Source: Vreelandella salicampi
GTDB lineage: Bacteria > Pseudomonadota > Gammaproteobacteria > Pseudomonadales > Halomonadaceae
DNA length: 64,000 nt
Direction of reading: 5' to 3'
NCBI RefSeq assembly: GCF_013415105.1
Contig: NZ_JACCDF010000016.1
Coordinates: 1 to 64,000, forward strand
Part shown: one piece after another, positions 1 to 10,152 of the stretch
Layout of the letters: every line of letters begins with the position of its first letter
Position numbering within the stretch: the first letter of the stretch is position 1
Made by a program: the position numbers and the translations under genes
Notes under the pieces: generated by a model
What the model was told of the DNA's origin: nothing
The model's database searches: none
Seen by the model: the letters and a program-made list of their open reading frames with translations, nothing else

Positions 1-120
1 ACAAGCTGAACGATAGACCCAGAAAGCGGCTGGGATACCGAACCCCAGCCCAGGTGTTCTTAGGAGAATATTCAGGAGCACTAGAAACCGCGGGTGCTGC
101 ACTTATTAGTTGAATTCAGG
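1..120 (+). mobile_element. Right end of an IS30-family insertion sequence
   Basis: The first ~120 bases carry the end of an IS30-type transposase gene. The bases around its stop codon (about 97-120, including ttgaattcagg) resemble the outer inverted repeats of IS30 elements, which often overlap the transposase stop. The left end lies outside the window, so the repeat pair and target duplication cannot be checked and the exact boundary is inferred. From about 121 to 237 the sequence is AT-rich with no gene; it probably holds the promoter of the next gene. Confidence 0.5.
3..113 (+). CDS. IS30-family transposase, C-terminal 36 residues (cut by window start)
   Basis: The reading frame is open from base 3 to a TGA at 111-113. 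It encodes the typical C-terminus of IS30 DDE transposases, where the stretch LNDRPRKRLGYRTPAQVF matches the family's LNxRPRKxLGxxTPxEVF motif. This motif follows the last catalytic glutamate, which lies upstream of the window. The enzyme would catalyse transposition of its own element. Whether the full gene is intact cannot be judged. Confidence 0.8.
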   Translation, partial: KLNDRPRKRLGYRTPAQVFLGEYSGALETAGAALIS

Positions 121-237
121 AGATTAACACCGGCGAGAAAATAACTAAATTTTATGATGGAAAGTTAAGTATATTTTTGCTTTAGTTAGAATATCTTGTT
201 ATGACAAACAATCAGCGTGGCACACGCGGGGCACGTT

Positions 238-825
238 ATGCAGGCATGGTTTCCGACCCACGCGGTAGCGATAGCTAAACGCGGGCAAGCAAAGCGAAAC
301 ACCGTCCACCGCCATCACACTTGGCGGTGGTCGCAAGCTTTGCTCATAGCCCTGTTGGGAAGCCTTGCAACCATCGCCTACGCGGCAACTCCCGTTCCTA
401 GTCAAGAGACACCCAGCGACGATCATTCATTAACCCTGCAAATTACCCACTACCAAGATCACCGCTGGCTTTCACTGGCCGATATCGAAACACTCCCCCT
501 CTATGATGTAGCACTCGAACATCCCGAAGGGCTTGAGGGACGCTTTACTGGGGTATGGCTCGATGCCCTCCTTACCCAGCAAGGCATCCCAATAGACACA
601 CGCATCCGTTTTATTGCCCATGACGATTACACCATTTTCCTGAGCCCCGCTGAGCGCGAAAAACGGCGCTATTTTATGGTGACACGCTTTAATGGGAAGC
701 CTCTTAAGCGTCAACACCTTGGCCCTCTTTTTCTCATCGTTCCTGCTGACGCCGAAAGTGTGCTCAGAGGCACTTCTCCTCACACACGCTGGATTTGGTC
801 AATCCGGGAGATGCGCTACCAATGA
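238..825 (+). CDS. Exported molybdopterin-oxidoreductase-fold protein lacking the Mo-ligand cysteine
   Basis: This 195-residue protein has a basic N-terminal region and a hydrophobic stretch (ALLIALLGSLATIAYA) ending in a likely signal peptidase site, so it should be periplasmic. The rest resembles the small oxidoreductase molybdopterin-binding (sulfite-oxidase-like) domain: a beta-rich core with GVWLDALL, then a PLFLIVP segment near the end, about 130 residues. There is no cysteine anywhere, so the usual molybdenum-ligand cysteine is missing. It is therefore more likely a binding or sensor domain than a redox enzyme. The ATG at 238 is chosen because GGGG lies six bases upstream; a GTG at 217 would add seven residues. 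Its stop overlaps the start of the following diguanylate cyclase (ATGA), which implies translational coupling and a shared function. The family call is by resemblance only. Confidence 0.6.
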   Translation: MQAWFPTHAVAIAKRGQAKRNTVHRHHTWRWSQALLIALLGSLATIAYAATPVPSQETPSDDHSLTLQITHYQDHRWLSLADIETLPLYDVALEHPEGLEGRFTGVWLDALLTQQGIPIDTRIRFIAHDDYTIFLSPAEREKRRYFMVTRFNGKPLKRQHLGPLFLIVPADAESVLRGTSPHTRWIWSIREMRYQ

Positions 826-2024
826 ACATCCTAACAAAAACGCTTACTCCTAGGATGTGGAGAGTTGCGACTCTTGTTGCCGTTATGGCCATAGGCACGT
901 CACTACTGGTGGGCTATTACGTATACACTGCGCGCCAGCAGCTAGGTACAGATTACACCGCTCTTGTTGGCGATATTGTGCGAGCACAACAAACGACACC
1001 GCAGCTTGATCACGCCCTGGAAAGCTTTATTGACGAGCCTATTCTCCTACACTTAGGTCAGATTCATCACACACTGTGGCTTTCTGAGAAATATTTAGAT
1101 CATGTCCGTCATGGATTAAATCAGCACCCCCAGTTACACCGTGATACCGCTTACCTTGAAGAAGATTTCGCGCTTCTTAGTAAGCAGCTATTAGAGCTTG
1201 AGGAGCGAGCCAAGGCAGCGTTAGTAGACCGCTCCCTACTGCCTGAACTTCAGCGATTATCCATGGATATTGAGGCCACTATGGCATGGGCATATAGCGA
1301 GCTTAATACGGCCGTACATAGTGCTGCAGGTCGGCAACGTTTGATAATGCAGCGTTTATCATGGGCTGTTACCGGACTTGTCGTTACGGTAATGCTAATT
1401 GCGCTAGCGCTACTGGCCGCCGTCTTGCGCCTGCAAAGTCAACGCAACACATTAAAAATGCTTATGTTAACCGACGAGCTAACCGGGCTTTACAACCGTC
1501 GCCATTTAGTTGACGCTGCCTCAAGAGAATTAAACGACGCTAAACGCCACCAGCAGCCGCTTAGCCTATTACTTCTTGATTTAGACTACTTCAAGCACGT
1601 TAACGACACTTACGGCCACCCATGTGGTGATGATGTACTGCGCAAGGTAAGCCAACAACTACGCAGAATCAGCCGAGCGACGGATATCGTGGCGCGTATT
1701 GGCGGAGAAGAATTTTGTTTGTTAATGCCCAATACGACGGTAAATGACGCTGAAAGCGTCGCCGAGCGTATTCGTCATGCCATTGCGCTCGAACCACTTT
1801 CCCATTTGAATACACCTTTTCAACAAACAGTGAGCATTGGAGTCACCACATCCATCGACGGTATGCATAGTTTTGAGCAGCTCTACTCACTGGCCGACCA
1901 AGCGTTATACCAAGCCAAAGCCTTAGGCAGGGATAGGGTTGAGAGCATCCATCCATCCTATCCATTTCCAGCAAGCCAACCGAACGATACTCACCAACAG
2001 TCATTTAATACGCTAACCGGTTAA
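822..2024 (+). CDS. Membrane-bound diguanylate cyclase (GGDEF)
   Basis: This 400-residue inner-membrane protein makes cyclic di-GMP from two GTP. A first transmembrane helix (about residues 13-35) is followed by a periplasmic helical sensor region of about 145 residues, a second helix (about 180-204), and a C-terminal GGDEF domain. The domain begins at [12 protein letters not shown], has the metal-binding [10 protein letters not shown] segment and an intact GGEEF active site at 294-298. The inhibitory site RATD lies at 285-288, exactly five residues before it, so product inhibition is expected. The ATG at 822 overlaps the upstream stop; an upstream in-frame GTG at 795 is less likely. The 3' end overlaps sthA tail to tail by 12 bases. 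The periplasmic partner encoded upstream may supply the input signal. Confidence 0.88.
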   Translation: MNILTKTLTPRMWRVATLVAVMAIGTSLLVGYYVYTARQQLGTDYTALVGDIVRAQQTTPQLDHALESFIDEPILLHLGQIHHTLWLSEKYLDHVRHGLNQHPQLHRDTAYLEEDFALLSKQLLELEERAKAALVDRSLLPELQRLSMDIEATMAWAYSELNTAVHSAAGRQRLIMQRLSWAVTGLVVTVMLIALALLAAVLRLQSQRNTLKMLMLTDELTGLYNRRHLVDAASRELNDAKRHQQPLSLLLLDLDYFKHVNDTYGHPCGDDVLRKVSQQLRRISRATDIVARIGGEEFCLLMPNTTVNDAESVAERIRHAIALEPLSHLNTPFQQTVSIGVTTSIDGMHSFEQLYSLADQALYQAKALGRDRVESIHPSYPFPASQPNDTHQQSFNTLTG

Positions 2025-3413
2025 AAAAACGCGGTTAAGCCCGTTTTGTGCCGCAACGCGATACGCTTCTGCCATGGTGGGGTAGTTAAACGTGGTATTG
2101 ACGAAATACTCTAGCGTATTAGCACTACCCTTTTGCTGCATAATCGCTTGGCCGATATGCACAATTTCAGAGGCTTGGTCGCCAAAACAGTGAATACCCA
2201 GGATCTCCAACGTGTCTTGGTGGAACAGAATTTTCAACATGCCCACCGTATCCCCCGTTATTTGCGCCCTCGCGGTGTCTTTGAAAAATGCCTGCGCCAC
2301 TTCATAAGGCACTTTGGCTTCCGTTAACTCTCGCTCATTAGGGCCAAACGAGCTGATTTCGGGAATCGTATAGATACCCGTCGGCACGTCGGATACAAAG
2401 CGATAAGGTTTATCAAGAAGCTCATTACACGAGTTCAGCCCCTGATCATAGGCAGCACTGGCAAGGCTCGGCCAACCGATCACATCGCCTGCAGCATAAA
2501 TATGCGGCAGTGTTGTCCGATAATGCTCATCAACGCTGAGCTGCCCGCGTCCATTAACCTCAAGGCCAATATTTTCTAACCCCAGGCTATCGGTATTACC
2601 GGTACGCCCGTTCGCCCATAAAAAGGCATCAGCTCGCATCTTCTTGCCTGATTTCAGATGGACGACCACACCCGACTCGCTCCCTTCCACGCTCTCGTAT
2701 TCTTCATTTTGACGAATTAACACACCGTGTTTACGTAAGTGGTACGAGAGCGCGTCGCTTATTTCGTCATCCAAAAAAGACAGCAAACTATCGCGATTGT
2801 TAATTAAATCAACCTTGACGCCTAAGCCGGAAAAAATCGATGCGTATTCGCAGCCAATGACACCCGCGCCAAAGATTATTAACGTGCGGGGCGTATGGGA
2901 CAGGCTTAAAATCGTATCCGAACAGTAGATGCGCGGATGGCGGAAGTTAATATCGGCTGGGCGATATGGGCGAGACCCCGTCGCGATCACGATTTTTTTT
3001 GCGATTAACTCTTCCACGCCTTCTTGGCGATCCCTGACCACTACCGTGTGTTCATCTTTAAACCGCGCCATTCCATGAAAAAGGTCGATGCGGTTACGCG
3101 CGTAGAACGTTGTGCGCATCTCTACTTGCTGATCAATGGTGCTACGAGAGCGCTCCATCACCTTAGGAAATGAGAACCAGCGTGGCTCACCAATGTCGCG
3201 AAACATGCGGTTGGTATTGAACGCCATGATCTGCTTGACTTGATGCCGCAGCGCTTTTGAAGGAATGGTTCCCCAGTGAGTGCAGTTACCTCCTACTTGG
3301 GCTTGCTTCTCTACAACGGCAACACGCATGCCGTGTTTAGCCGCATTAATCGCGGCACTTTCACCGGCAGGACCAGTACCAATTACCACGACATCATAGT
3401 TGTGAACCGCCAT
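2013..3413 (-). CDS. sthA: Soluble pyridine nucleotide transhydrogenase
   Basis: This 466-residue FAD enzyme transfers hydride between NADPH and NAD+ in the cytoplasm and is usually used to drain excess NADPH. It has the N-terminal dinucleotide fold ([13 protein letters not shown]), the family segment [15 protein letters not shown], the second nucleotide-binding fold ([15 protein letters not shown]) and the C-terminal dimerisation domain ([14 protein letters not shown]). As in E. coli SthA, the second cysteine of the classical disulfide-reductase pair is replaced by threonine, which separates it from dihydrolipoamide dehydrogenases. The ATG at 3413 lies 12 bases after AGGAG. An in-frame ATG at 3425 directly abuts the AGGAG and is a poorer start. 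Confidence 0.95.
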   Translation of the reverse strand: MAVHNYDVVVIGTGPAGESAAINAAKHGMRVAVVEKQAQVGGNCTHWGTIPSKALRHQVKQIMAFNTNRMFRDIGEPRWFSFPKVMERSRSTIDQQVEMRTTFYARNRIDLFHGMARFKDEHTVVVRDRQEGVEELIAKKIVIATGSRPYRPADINFRHPRIYCSDTILSLSHTPRTLIIFGAGVIGCEYASIFSGLGVKVDLINNRDSLLSFLDDEISDALSYHLRKHGVLIRQNEEYESVEGSESGVVVHLKSGKKMRADAFLWANGRTGNTDSLGLENIGLEVNGRGQLSVDEHYRTTLPHIYAAGDVIGWPSLASAAYDQGLNSCNELLDKPYRFVSDVPTGIYTIPEISSFGPNERELTEAKVPYEVAQAFFKDTARAQITGDTVGMLKILFHQDTLEILGIHCFGDQASEIVHIGQAIMQQKGSANTLEYFVNTTFNYPTMAEAYRVAAQNGLNRVFLTG

Positions 3414-3469
3414 ACGTTTTTGCATCTCCTATTGTGTGTTACGGCGATGAAGCGCTGCTGCCTGCCAAA

Positions 3470-3730
3470 TTAGCGACGCGTGGCATCGTAACCTAAATCA
3501 GCCCCACGGCTCTCATCGCTACGCCGACGTGTGCTCACCCCACGGCGCTTGCGATTTTCTTCTTCGCACACTTCGTCCTTGCCACCGCAAATGTCGCAAC
3601 CATCCTTCATACCAATTTGATTCAATCCCCCGCAGGAGCCCGCAATAGGCTTACGCCCCATGATAACGCCCACGGCCATCGCGGCCATCACCAAAAGCAT
3701 AAACCCCAGAACCAGTAGCCACATCGTCAT
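3470..3730 (-). CDS. nqrM: Na+-NQR maturation factor NqrM
   Basis: This 86-residue protein has one N-terminal membrane helix (about residues 3-24), then GRKPIAGSCGG and a cysteine cluster (SCGG, GCDICGG, VCEE). This is the NqrM (DUF539) pattern. NqrM is required to assemble the cysteine-ligated iron centre of the Na+-NQR, probably by delivering iron to NqrD/NqrE. The C-terminus is basic and probably cytoplasmic. The gene lies beyond the terminator that closes the nqr operon, so it is probably transcribed from its own start. An AGGT lies eight bases before the ATG at 3730. Confidence 0.88.
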   Translation of the reverse strand: MTMWLLVLGFMLLVMAAMAVGVIMGRKPIAGSCGGLNQIGMKDGCDICGGKDEVCEEENRKRRGVSTRRRSDESRGADLGYDATRR

Positions 3731-3850
3731 GATGAATACCTCACTAAAATCGCTGTATCACGCGTTGGATTCAAAACATTCGTCACCTACACACATGACA
3801 GTCATAGGGACGTTAAGTGCCATTATCGTTAAGCGGGGTGACGGGGTAAA

Positions 3851-3883
3851 TAAAAAACGGGGCTAGCCGAATGGCTAGCCCCG
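3851..3883 (-). terminator. Rho-independent terminator of the nqr operon
   Basis: An 11-bp perfect stem (cggggctagcc / ggctagccccg, 3858-3883) with a four-base loop is followed on the minus strand by a run of T (3851-3857 complement). It lies 20 bases past the nqrF stop and separates the operon from nqrM. Confidence 0.9.
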
Positions 3884-3903
3884 TCATCACCTACCGAATA
3901 GGC

Positions 3904-5136
3904 TTACCCACCGAAGTCATCCAAGAGGATGTTTTCCGGCTCAACCCCAAGATCAAGCAGCAACTTAATCGTTGAGGCGTTCATCATGGGCGGTCCACAC
4001 ATGTAGTACTCACAATCCTCAGGGGCCGGGTGGTCCTTCAGGTATTTTTCGTACAGTACGTTGTGAATGAAGCCTGTCGGACCTTCCCAGTTATCTTCGG
4101 GTTGCGGATCAGACAGCGCCAAATGCCATTCAAAGTTAGGGAACTCTTCGGCCAGCTTGTCGTATTCTTCGTTGTAGAAGGTTTCACGCCAAGAGCGCGC
4201 ACCGTACCAAAACGAGATTTTACGATCTGTTTCCAGACGCTTGAGCTGGTCAAAGATATGGCTACGCATCGGCGCCATACCGGCACCACCACCAATGAAG
4301 ATCATTTCCGCATCAGTGTCTCTCGCGAAGAACTCGCCGAACGGCCCCATTACCGTCACTTTGTCGCCCGGTTTCAGATTAAAGACATAGGTCGACATTA
4401 AGCCCGGCGGATGACTCGTACCGGGAGGCGGCGTGGCAATACGGATATTGAACTTTAGAATACCCCTCTCTTCCGGGTAGTTCGCCATCGAATAAGCCCG
4501 AATGACTTCTTCGTCATTCTTGTGGGAGACATCAAATAGGCCGAACTTCTCCCAGTCACCACGGTATTCTTCTTCAATATCAAAGTCGGAGAACTTAATA
4601 TCGTAAGGCGGTGCGACAAGCTGAACATAACCACCGGCACGGAAGTCGACTTCCTCACCTTCTGGTAGTTTAAGGTTCAGTTCTTTGATGAAGGTGGCAA
4701 CGTTGGGGTTATCAATAACCTCACACTCCCACTTCTTCACCCCGAAGACCTCTTCCGGGACTTCGATTTTCATGTCTTGCTTCACCGGCACTTGGCAAGA
4801 AAGGCGCCAGCCCTGCTTTTTTTCGCGCATGGTGAAATGCGACTCTTCCGTGGGCAGGATAGACCCACCACCCTCTTCTACGCGGCATTTGCACTGAGCG
4901 CATGAACCGCCGCCGCCGCAGGCAGACGACAAGAAAATCCCGTTTGCTGCCAACGTATTCAGAAGCTTGCCGCCGGCTTGAGTGCTCAAGGTATGTTCCG
5001 GGTCACCATTGACTTCAATGGTAACGTCCCCGCTACTCACTAGCTTGCTACGCGCTGCCAGGATAATCGCCGTTAAGCTAATAACGATGATCGTGAACAT
5101 GACAACACCGAGCAAGATGACAGATGTATCAACCAT
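3904..5136 (-). CDS. nqrF: Na+-translocating NADH:quinone reductase subunit F
   Basis: This 410-residue subunit is the electron entry point of the Na+-NQR: it oxidises NADH on FAD and passes electrons to a 2Fe-2S centre. One N-terminal helix (about residues 5-27) anchors it. A ferredoxin domain follows with cysteines in [15 protein letters not shown] and a fourth in LSCQVP. The FAD domain shows [11 protein letters not shown] and the NADH domain [12 protein letters not shown] and YMCGPPMM. The C-terminus LLDDFGG is typical. It is the last gene of nqrABCDEF, separated from nqrE by 69 bases. Confidence 0.97.
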   Translation of the reverse strand: MVDTSVILLGVVMFTIIVISLTAIILAARSKLVSSGDVTIEVNGDPEHTLSTQAGGKLLNTLAANGIFLSSACGGGGSCAQCKCRVEEGGGSILPTEESHFTMREKKQGWRLSCQVPVKQDMKIEVPEEVFGVKKWECEVIDNPNVATFIKELNLKLPEGEEVDFRAGGYVQLVAPPYDIKFSDFDIEEEYRGDWEKFGLFDVSHKNDEEVIRAYSMANYPEERGILKFNIRIATPPPGTSHPPGLMSTYVFNLKPGDKVTVMGPFGEFFARDTDAEMIFIGGGAGMAPMRSHIFDQLKRLETDRKISFWYGARSWRETFYNEEYDKLAEEFPNFEWHLALSDPQPEDNWEGPTGFIHNVLYEKYLKDHPAPEDCEYYMCGPPMMNASTIKLLLDLGVEPENILLDDFGG

Positions 5137-5205
5137 GTCGGTTTCCTATTGCTGAAGGTTTTCTTTACCCCGACGGCGCTAAATGCCGCCGGGAAAACCG
5201 TTCCG

Positions 5206-5823
5206 TTAAAGCTGAATGCCCGAGAAAGACATGAAGCCCAAAGACATCAAGCCTACGGTAATGAAAGTGATGCCAAGGCCCTGAAGGCCTGCCGGCACAT
5301 CGCTATACTTCAGCTTTTCACGAATACCTGCGAGGGCGGTAATAGCTAGCGCCCAACCAACGCCAGAGCCGAAACCATAGACGACGGACTCGCCGAAATT
5401 ATAGTTACGCTCAACCATGAAGAGCACACCACCCAAGATGGCGCAGTTCACGGTAATCAGCGGTAGGAATACGCCCAAGGCGTTATAAAGCGCAGGCACA
5501 TACTTATCGAGGAACATTTCCAAGATTTGCACCAACGCGGCAATAACACCGATATAGCTGAGAAGACCTAGGAACGATAGATCAATGTTCTCAGCACCAT
5601 TGATGCCGGTCCACGTAAGGGCGCCTTCTGCCAGCAGTAACCCGTAAACCAAGTTGTTTACCGGCACAGAGATCGTTAGCACTACGATAACCGCGATACC
5701 CAGACCAAAGGCAGAAGAGACCTTTTTGGATACCGCCAAAAAAGTACACATGCCTAGGAAGAAGGCAAGCGCTAGGTTCTCAACGAAAACCGAAGCAACG
5801 AAAAGGCTTAGATAGTGTTCCAT
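5206..5823 (-). CDS. nqrE: Na+-translocating NADH:quinone reductase subunit E
   Basis: This 205-residue protein has six predicted membrane helices and is homologous to NqrD and RnfA. Two cysteines in conserved half-helices ([10 protein letters not shown] and VNCAILGG), together with the equivalent pair in NqrD, bind the iron centre in the middle of the membrane. The gene starts one base after the nqrD stop, indicating tight coupling and stoichiometric synthesis of the two subunits. It is slightly longer than the usual 198-202 residues because of the C-terminal [10 protein letters not shown] tail region. Confidence 0.97.
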   Translation of the reverse strand: MEHYLSLFVASVFVENLALAFFLGMCTFLAVSKKVSSAFGLGIAVIVVLTISVPVNNLVYGLLLAEGALTWTGINGAENIDLSFLGLLSYIGVIAALVQILEMFLDKYVPALYNALGVFLPLITVNCAILGGVLFMVERNYNFGESVVYGFGSGVGWALAITALAGIREKLKYSDVPAGLQGLGITFITVGLMSLGFMSFSGIQL

Positions 5824-5824
5824 G

Positions 5825-6493
5825 TTACACGGCCTCCTTCGGCTTGGTATTTTCCTTCATCCTGAACTCGTTCTCTTCGACCTGATCGGTGTCAATAGAG
5901 CGCATCACCCAAATCATAAGGCCGATAATGAAGAACGCAGAGGGTGGCAACAGCAACAAGCCGTTTGTTACGTACCAGCCACCCTCTTGAACGGTTTGGA
6001 GCACAGTAAAGCCGAAGATACTGCCCGAGCCCAATAGCTCGCGAACAAAGCCAACGACCATCAGCACAAAGCCGTAGCCTAGGCCGTTACCAATACCGTC
6101 GAGGAAGGATAGACCCGGCGTGTTGGACATCGCGAAGCCTTCCGCACGCCCCATCACGATACAGTTGGTAATGATCAGGCCAACGAATACTGAAAGCTGC
6201 TTGGACATTTCATAAGCATACGCCTTCAGAATCTGGTCAACCACGATAACCAAGGATGCGATGATCGTCATTTGCACGATGATACGAATCGACGATGGAA
6301 TATGGTTCCGAATCAGGGAGACGAACAGGTTAGAGAACGCCGTAACGAAGATAACGGCCAAAGCCATTACCATCGACACGCTCAAACTGGTCGTAACCGC
6401 GAGAGCAGAACAAATCCCCAAAATCTGCAACGCAATGGGGTTGTTTTGAAAGATTGGTGCCGTTAAGACACTTTTAGGAGTGACGTCTGCCAT
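5825..6493 (-). CDS. nqrD: Na+-translocating NADH:quinone reductase subunit D
   Basis: This 222-residue membrane protein has six helices and pairs with NqrE. The iron-ligand cysteines are in [10 protein letters not shown] and [12 protein letters not shown]. After the last helix a short charged cytoplasmic tail (about 25 residues) is rich in acidic and lysine residues. It starts two bases after the nqrC stop. It is part of the membrane core that couples electron flow to Na+ export. Confidence 0.97.
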   Translation of the reverse strand: MADVTPKSVLTAPIFQNNPIALQILGICSALAVTTSLSVSMVMALAVIFVTAFSNLFVSLIRNHIPSSIRIIVQMTIIASLVIVVDQILKAYAYEMSKQLSVFVGLIITNCIVMGRAEGFAMSNTPGLSFLDGIGNGLGYGFVLMVVGFVRELLGSGSIFGFTVLQTVQEGGWYVTNGLLLLPPSAFFIIGLMIWVMRSIDTDQVEENEFRMKENTKPKEAV

Positions 6494-6495
6494 GG

Positions 6496-7314
6496 TTAGG
6501 CTCCTTCGGATTCGAGTTCGACGTCGGCTTCTTGAGCTTCTTCTTGGCTAGTTCCGCTGCGGAATTTCGCCAAGTACTCACCGAAGCCTTCCGGGCTCAA
6601 CCAGAACTGAAGCATGTTTGTCACGCCGTTACTGGTCAAGGTGGCACCGGAAAGGGCGTCAACTTCGTGCTCACTATCAGCACCACCCTTGGTCAAATGA
6701 ATCTCCGGTGTCAAATCGCCCTCTTGGTCGTAGATCTTTTTGCCTTCCCACTGAGCTTGCCAGCGGGGGTTGTTAACCTCAGCACCTAGGCCCGGGGTTT
6801 CGCTGTGCTCGTAATAGGTGATACTGATTAGCGTATTACCGTCACCTTCTACTGACAGGAACCCACGCATCAACCCCCAAAGGCCTTGGCCACGAATTGG
6901 CAAGACAATTTGATCCGGGTCATCGGGATTACCTACGAGATACACCGTGGCATAGTTTTCTACACGAGAGAGTCCCGCGATATCTCTATCGCCTGAGAGA
7001 GTACGGCCGGTAGCTGGATCACGCGCCGCTTCAAAATGATTGAAGGTATCCGGATCAAACTCATCGGTGTACTCACCCGTGCGCATATCGACAACGCGCG
7101 CGGTAATTTCGTCTTGGAATGTCTCTTCAACATCCATGCCCGGCTCATACAACTGAGCCACGTTAAGGATATTGGATTTGCGATCCAGTTCCTGATTGAT
7201 CTGCTGCAAGGGGCGTAATGCCACCGCTGCAGTAGACACGATGACAGAACACACGATACAGAGTGCAAATGCCACGATCAGGATCTTTTTGATCGAATTA
7301 TTACCTTGAGCCAT
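6496..7314 (-). CDS. nqrC: Na+-translocating NADH:quinone reductase subunit C
   Basis: This 272-residue subunit has one N-terminal membrane helix (about residues 9-30) and a periplasmic FMN-binding domain. The covalent flavin site is [13 protein letters not shown], where a threonine in the SGATxT motif carries FMN through a phosphoester bond added by the flavin transferase ApbE, which is not encoded in this window. The acidic C-terminal tail ([15 protein letters not shown]) fits a halophilic organism. The start overlaps the nqrB stop by one base (TAATG). Confidence 0.97.
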   Translation of the reverse strand: MAQGNNSIKKILIVAFALCIVCSVIVSTAAVALRPLQQINQELDRKSNILNVAQLYEPGMDVEETFQDEITARVVDMRTGEYTDEFDPDTFNHFEAARDPATGRTLSGDRDIAGLSRVENYATVYLVGNPDDPDQIVLPIRGQGLWGLMRGFLSVEGDGNTLISITYYEHSETPGLGAEVNNPRWQAQWEGKKIYDQEGDLTPEIHLTKGGADSEHEVDALSGATLTSNGVTNMLQFWLSPEGFGEYLAKFRSGTSQEEAQEADVELESEGA

Positions 7315-8540
7315 TAGGCAGTCTCCTCGGCCGGCACGCCAACACGCTTTTGGCGACGTTTAATATTGGCCTGGACAAAGAAATGGTCGATCAGCGGTGC
7401 AAACAAGTTGGCGAATAGAATTGCCAGCATGATGCCTTCTGGGAAGGCCGGGTTTACCACGCGGATCAGGACGGTCATAACGCCAATGAGTGCGCCAAAA
7501 ATTAAGCGCCCTTGGTTCGTCATTGAGGCAGAAACCGGGTCGGTGGCCATAAACACCATACCGAACGCAAAGCCGCCAACCACCAAGTGCCAATACCACG
7601 ACATAGCAAACATCGGGTTAGAGTCGGAGCCGATCAAGTTGAACAGCGTGCTGGTCACCACCATACCCAAGAACACACCCAGTATGATGCGCCAAGAAGC
7701 AATCCCCGTCCAAATCAGCACCACCGCACCGATTAAAATCGCCAGCGTAGATACTTCACCAATAGAGCCAGGCACAAAGCCTAAGAAGGCATCCCACCAG
7801 CTGTACGCCTCAGTAAGCGCGCTCATGCCGTCTTGGAAAGCCATCGAAAGCGCAGTTGCACCAGTGTAGCCATCAGCTGCAACCCAAACGGCATCGCCAG
7901 AGATTTGCGCCGGGTACGCGAAGTACAAAAACGCGCGGCCGGTTAGCGCGGGGTTGAGGAAGTTTTTCCCTGTGCCGCCAAAAATCTCTTTGCCGATTAC
8001 CACACCAAAGGTGATCCCGAGCGCCACCTGCCATAGCGGAATAGTTGCCGGGAGAATCAGCGCGAATAACACAGAGGTAACAAAGAAACCTTCGTTGACT
8101 TCGTGGCCGCGCTTAATCGCAAACAGCACTTCCCAAAAGCCGCCGACGATAAATGTCACTAAGTAGATCGGCAGGAAGTAGGTAGCCCCGAGCACGAAGT
8201 TAGCCCACAAGCTGCTGGCATCGTGGCCAGAAGCGAGCAGCATCATGATCGCTTCACGCCAGCCGTCCATTGACGCATAACCCGCTTCAATCGCGGTATT
8301 CGCCTGCCAACCGGCATTCCACATACCGAAGAACATCGCCGGGAAGGTACACATCCAGACGGTGATCATAATGCGCTTAAGGTCAATGCCGTCACGCACG
8401 TGGGCGGTGGTTTTCGCGACAGTAGGCGGAGAGTAGAAAATCGTATCTACCGCTTCATAGAGCGCGTAAAACTTCTCGTATTTGCCGCCTTTATGAAAGT
8501 GCGGCTCGAGATTATCGAGTGTTTGTCGAATACCCATCAT
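7314..8540 (-). CDS. nqrB: Na+-translocating NADH:quinone reductase subunit B
   Basis: This 408-residue polytopic membrane subunit forms the Na+ channel and carries a covalent FMN and riboflavin. The flavin attachment segment reads [11 protein letters not shown], and the conserved [20 protein letters not shown] stretch precedes it. It is homologous to RnfD. Its start overlaps the nqrA stop (TGATG), so translation is coupled. A second ATG follows directly at 8537 and could also be used. Confidence 0.97.
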   Translation of the reverse strand: MMGIRQTLDNLEPHFHKGGKYEKFYALYEAVDTIFYSPPTVAKTTAHVRDGIDLKRIMITVWMCTFPAMFFGMWNAGWQANTAIEAGYASMDGWREAIMMLLASGHDASSLWANFVLGATYFLPIYLVTFIVGGFWEVLFAIKRGHEVNEGFFVTSVLFALILPATIPLWQVALGITFGVVIGKEIFGGTGKNFLNPALTGRAFLYFAYPAQISGDAVWVAADGYTGATALSMAFQDGMSALTEAYSWWDAFLGFVPGSIGEVSTLAILIGAVVLIWTGIASWRIILGVFLGMVVTSTLFNLIGSDSNPMFAMSWYWHLVVGGFAFGMVFMATDPVSASMTNQGRLIFGALIGVMTVLIRVVNPAFPEGIMLAILFANLFAPLIDHFFVQANIKRRQKRVGVPAEETA

Positions 8541-9889
8541 CAGGCCTCTTTCTCGATCAGGGTGAGATTGTCACGCAGAATAGGGCCATACTCATATTTG
8601 CCGGGGCAAACGTAAGTACATAGTGCTAGATCCTCTTCGTCGAGTTCTAGACACCCAAGTTGCATACCAACCTCAATGTCACCCACGATAAGCGTGCGCA
8701 GCAGCTGTGTCGGCATAATATCCAACGGCATCACCTTTTCATAAGCTCCTACTGGCACCATCGCGCGCTCAGAACCATTGGTAGATGTCGTCGGCGCATA
8801 GTTGTTCAGCCCCGTGAACTTAGACATATAGATGCCGAGCACAGAGTGGCGATTCGCACCCGGTGATAACCAACCCATGAAAGAGCGCTTATTACCTTCT
8901 TCAAGTAGGCTGAATTGGTTATGAAAACGCCCTAGGTAAGTCAGACTACCTTCGGCAGCCGCCCCAGAGAAGACGGATCCAGAAATGACCCGAGTGTCTT
9001 CAGGTTCGATAATCTCGCCTTGGAGAAGTTCATCAGTACTGGCACCGATACGCGTGCGCAGAAGGCGAGGATTTTGTGCCCGCGGGCCACCAACCGCTAC
9101 CACACGATTGACATCCAGCTTGCCTTCAGTGAAGAGCTTGCCGAAGGTAATCACATCCTGATAGCCGATATGCCACACTTTTTTATGCAACGCGACGGGC
9201 GATAAGAAGTGAATGTGCGTGCCCACCAAGCCAGCGGGGTGTGGACCTGAAAATGTTTGCGCCTGAACACCGCTAATGTTACTGCCAGGAATGCTGTTAT
9301 CCGGGCCAGAACAGAGATACACCTTACCCTCGGTAAGACGCGTCAATACCTTTAAGCCATCTTCAAACGCTTGCACATTATCATTAATGATCAAGGCAGG
9401 ATTCGGGCTTAACGGATGCGTATCGATAGCGGTAACGAAAATATCGGCCGGCTTGCTGTCAATCGCAGGTGTGCGCGAAAACGGACGCGTACGAAGGGCC
9501 GTCCAGAGGCCGGATTCTACCAGCTGATCGACCACGGTTTGGCGCTCTAAACTCTCAATTGCAGAGCGATCATGTGTGGTGAAAGAGACGGCTTCTTCAC
9601 TCTCATCCACCTTAATAACCACAGACAGCAAACGACGCTTTTCGCCACGGTTAATAGCGACCACTTCACCAGCAGCGGGGGCGGTAAAGCGAACACCCTC
9701 GGTTTTTTTGTCGGTGAAGAGCAGTTGGCCTAGTTTGACCTTATCCCCTTCCTGTACTTCCATGGTTGGCTTCATGCCAACGTAGTCAGTACCCAGGATC
9801 GCCACGTGGCGCACAGGCTGCGCATCTTCGATACGCTGCTCGGGCGCTCCCGTGATGGGGAGATCCAGGCCTTTGTTGACTTCGATCAT
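8540..9889 (-). CDS. nqrA: Na+-translocating NADH:quinone reductase subunit A
   Basis: This 449-residue peripheral cytoplasmic subunit is the first gene of the operon and probably takes part in ubiquinone binding. It begins [18 protein letters not shown], typical of the family. The [18 protein letters not shown] and [11 protein letters not shown] segments match NqrA, and length is normal. No membrane helix is seen. The operon makes the primary sodium pump of respiration, fitting a salt-adapted marine or soda-lake bacterium. Confidence 0.97.
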   Translation of the reverse strand: MIEVNKGLDLPITGAPEQRIEDAQPVRHVAILGTDYVGMKPTMEVQEGDKVKLGQLLFTDKKTEGVRFTAPAAGEVVAINRGEKRRLLSVVIKVDESEEAVSFTTHDRSAIESLERQTVVDQLVESGLWTALRTRPFSRTPAIDSKPADIFVTAIDTHPLSPNPALIINDNVQAFEDGLKVLTRLTEGKVYLCSGPDNSIPGSNISGVQAQTFSGPHPAGLVGTHIHFLSPVALHKKVWHIGYQDVITFGKLFTEGKLDVNRVVAVGGPRAQNPRLLRTRIGASTDELLQGEIIEPEDTRVISGSVFSGAAAEGSLTYLGRFHNQFSLLEEGNKRSFMGWLSPGANRHSVLGIYMSKFTGLNNYAPTTSTNGSERAMVPVGAYEKVMPLDIMPTQLLRTLIVGDIEVGMQLGCLELDEEDLALCTYVCPGKYEYGPILRDNLTLIEKEA

Positions 9890-10012
9890 AGTCTCGCCCA
9901 GTTGATGGATCGGATATACGAAGATAAGGGGTTCGAATGGATTCGAATTCTTATTTTTCGCTCAGATTATTACCAGTCGGGCTCAAGCACATGCTCGAAC
10001 CACCCCAAAAAT

Positions 10013-10025
10013 CTACCGCATTATA
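10013..10025 (-). promoter_or_regulatory. Possible nqr operon promoter (-10 element)
   Basis: A perfect TATAAT on the minus strand (complement of 10020-10025) lies about 130 bases upstream of nqrA. The -35 region 17 bases further is weak. It would give a leader of roughly 124 bases. Prediction from sequence alone. Confidence 0.35.
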
Positions 10026-10108
10026 AAGATAAGCGCGTCCAAAGACCACATCCCAAGCCCTCGCCAAAAGTGCTATAGACGTACCCAGATCGCGCTATCA
10101 CAACGACA

Positions 10109-10130
10109 AACGCCACCCGAAGGTGGCGTT
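10109..10130 (-). terminator. Hairpin downstream of the GAPDH gene
   Basis: A 9-bp perfect stem (aacgccacc / ggtggcgtt) with a four-base loop (TTCG on the minus strand) sits 23 bases past the GAPDH stop. The following bases on the minus strand (tttgtcgttgt) are only moderately T-rich, so it is a plausible but not strong terminator. It separates GAPDH transcription from the nqr promoter region. Confidence 0.6.
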
Positions 10131-10152
10131 AAAGACAATAAAAATCGGCAAA

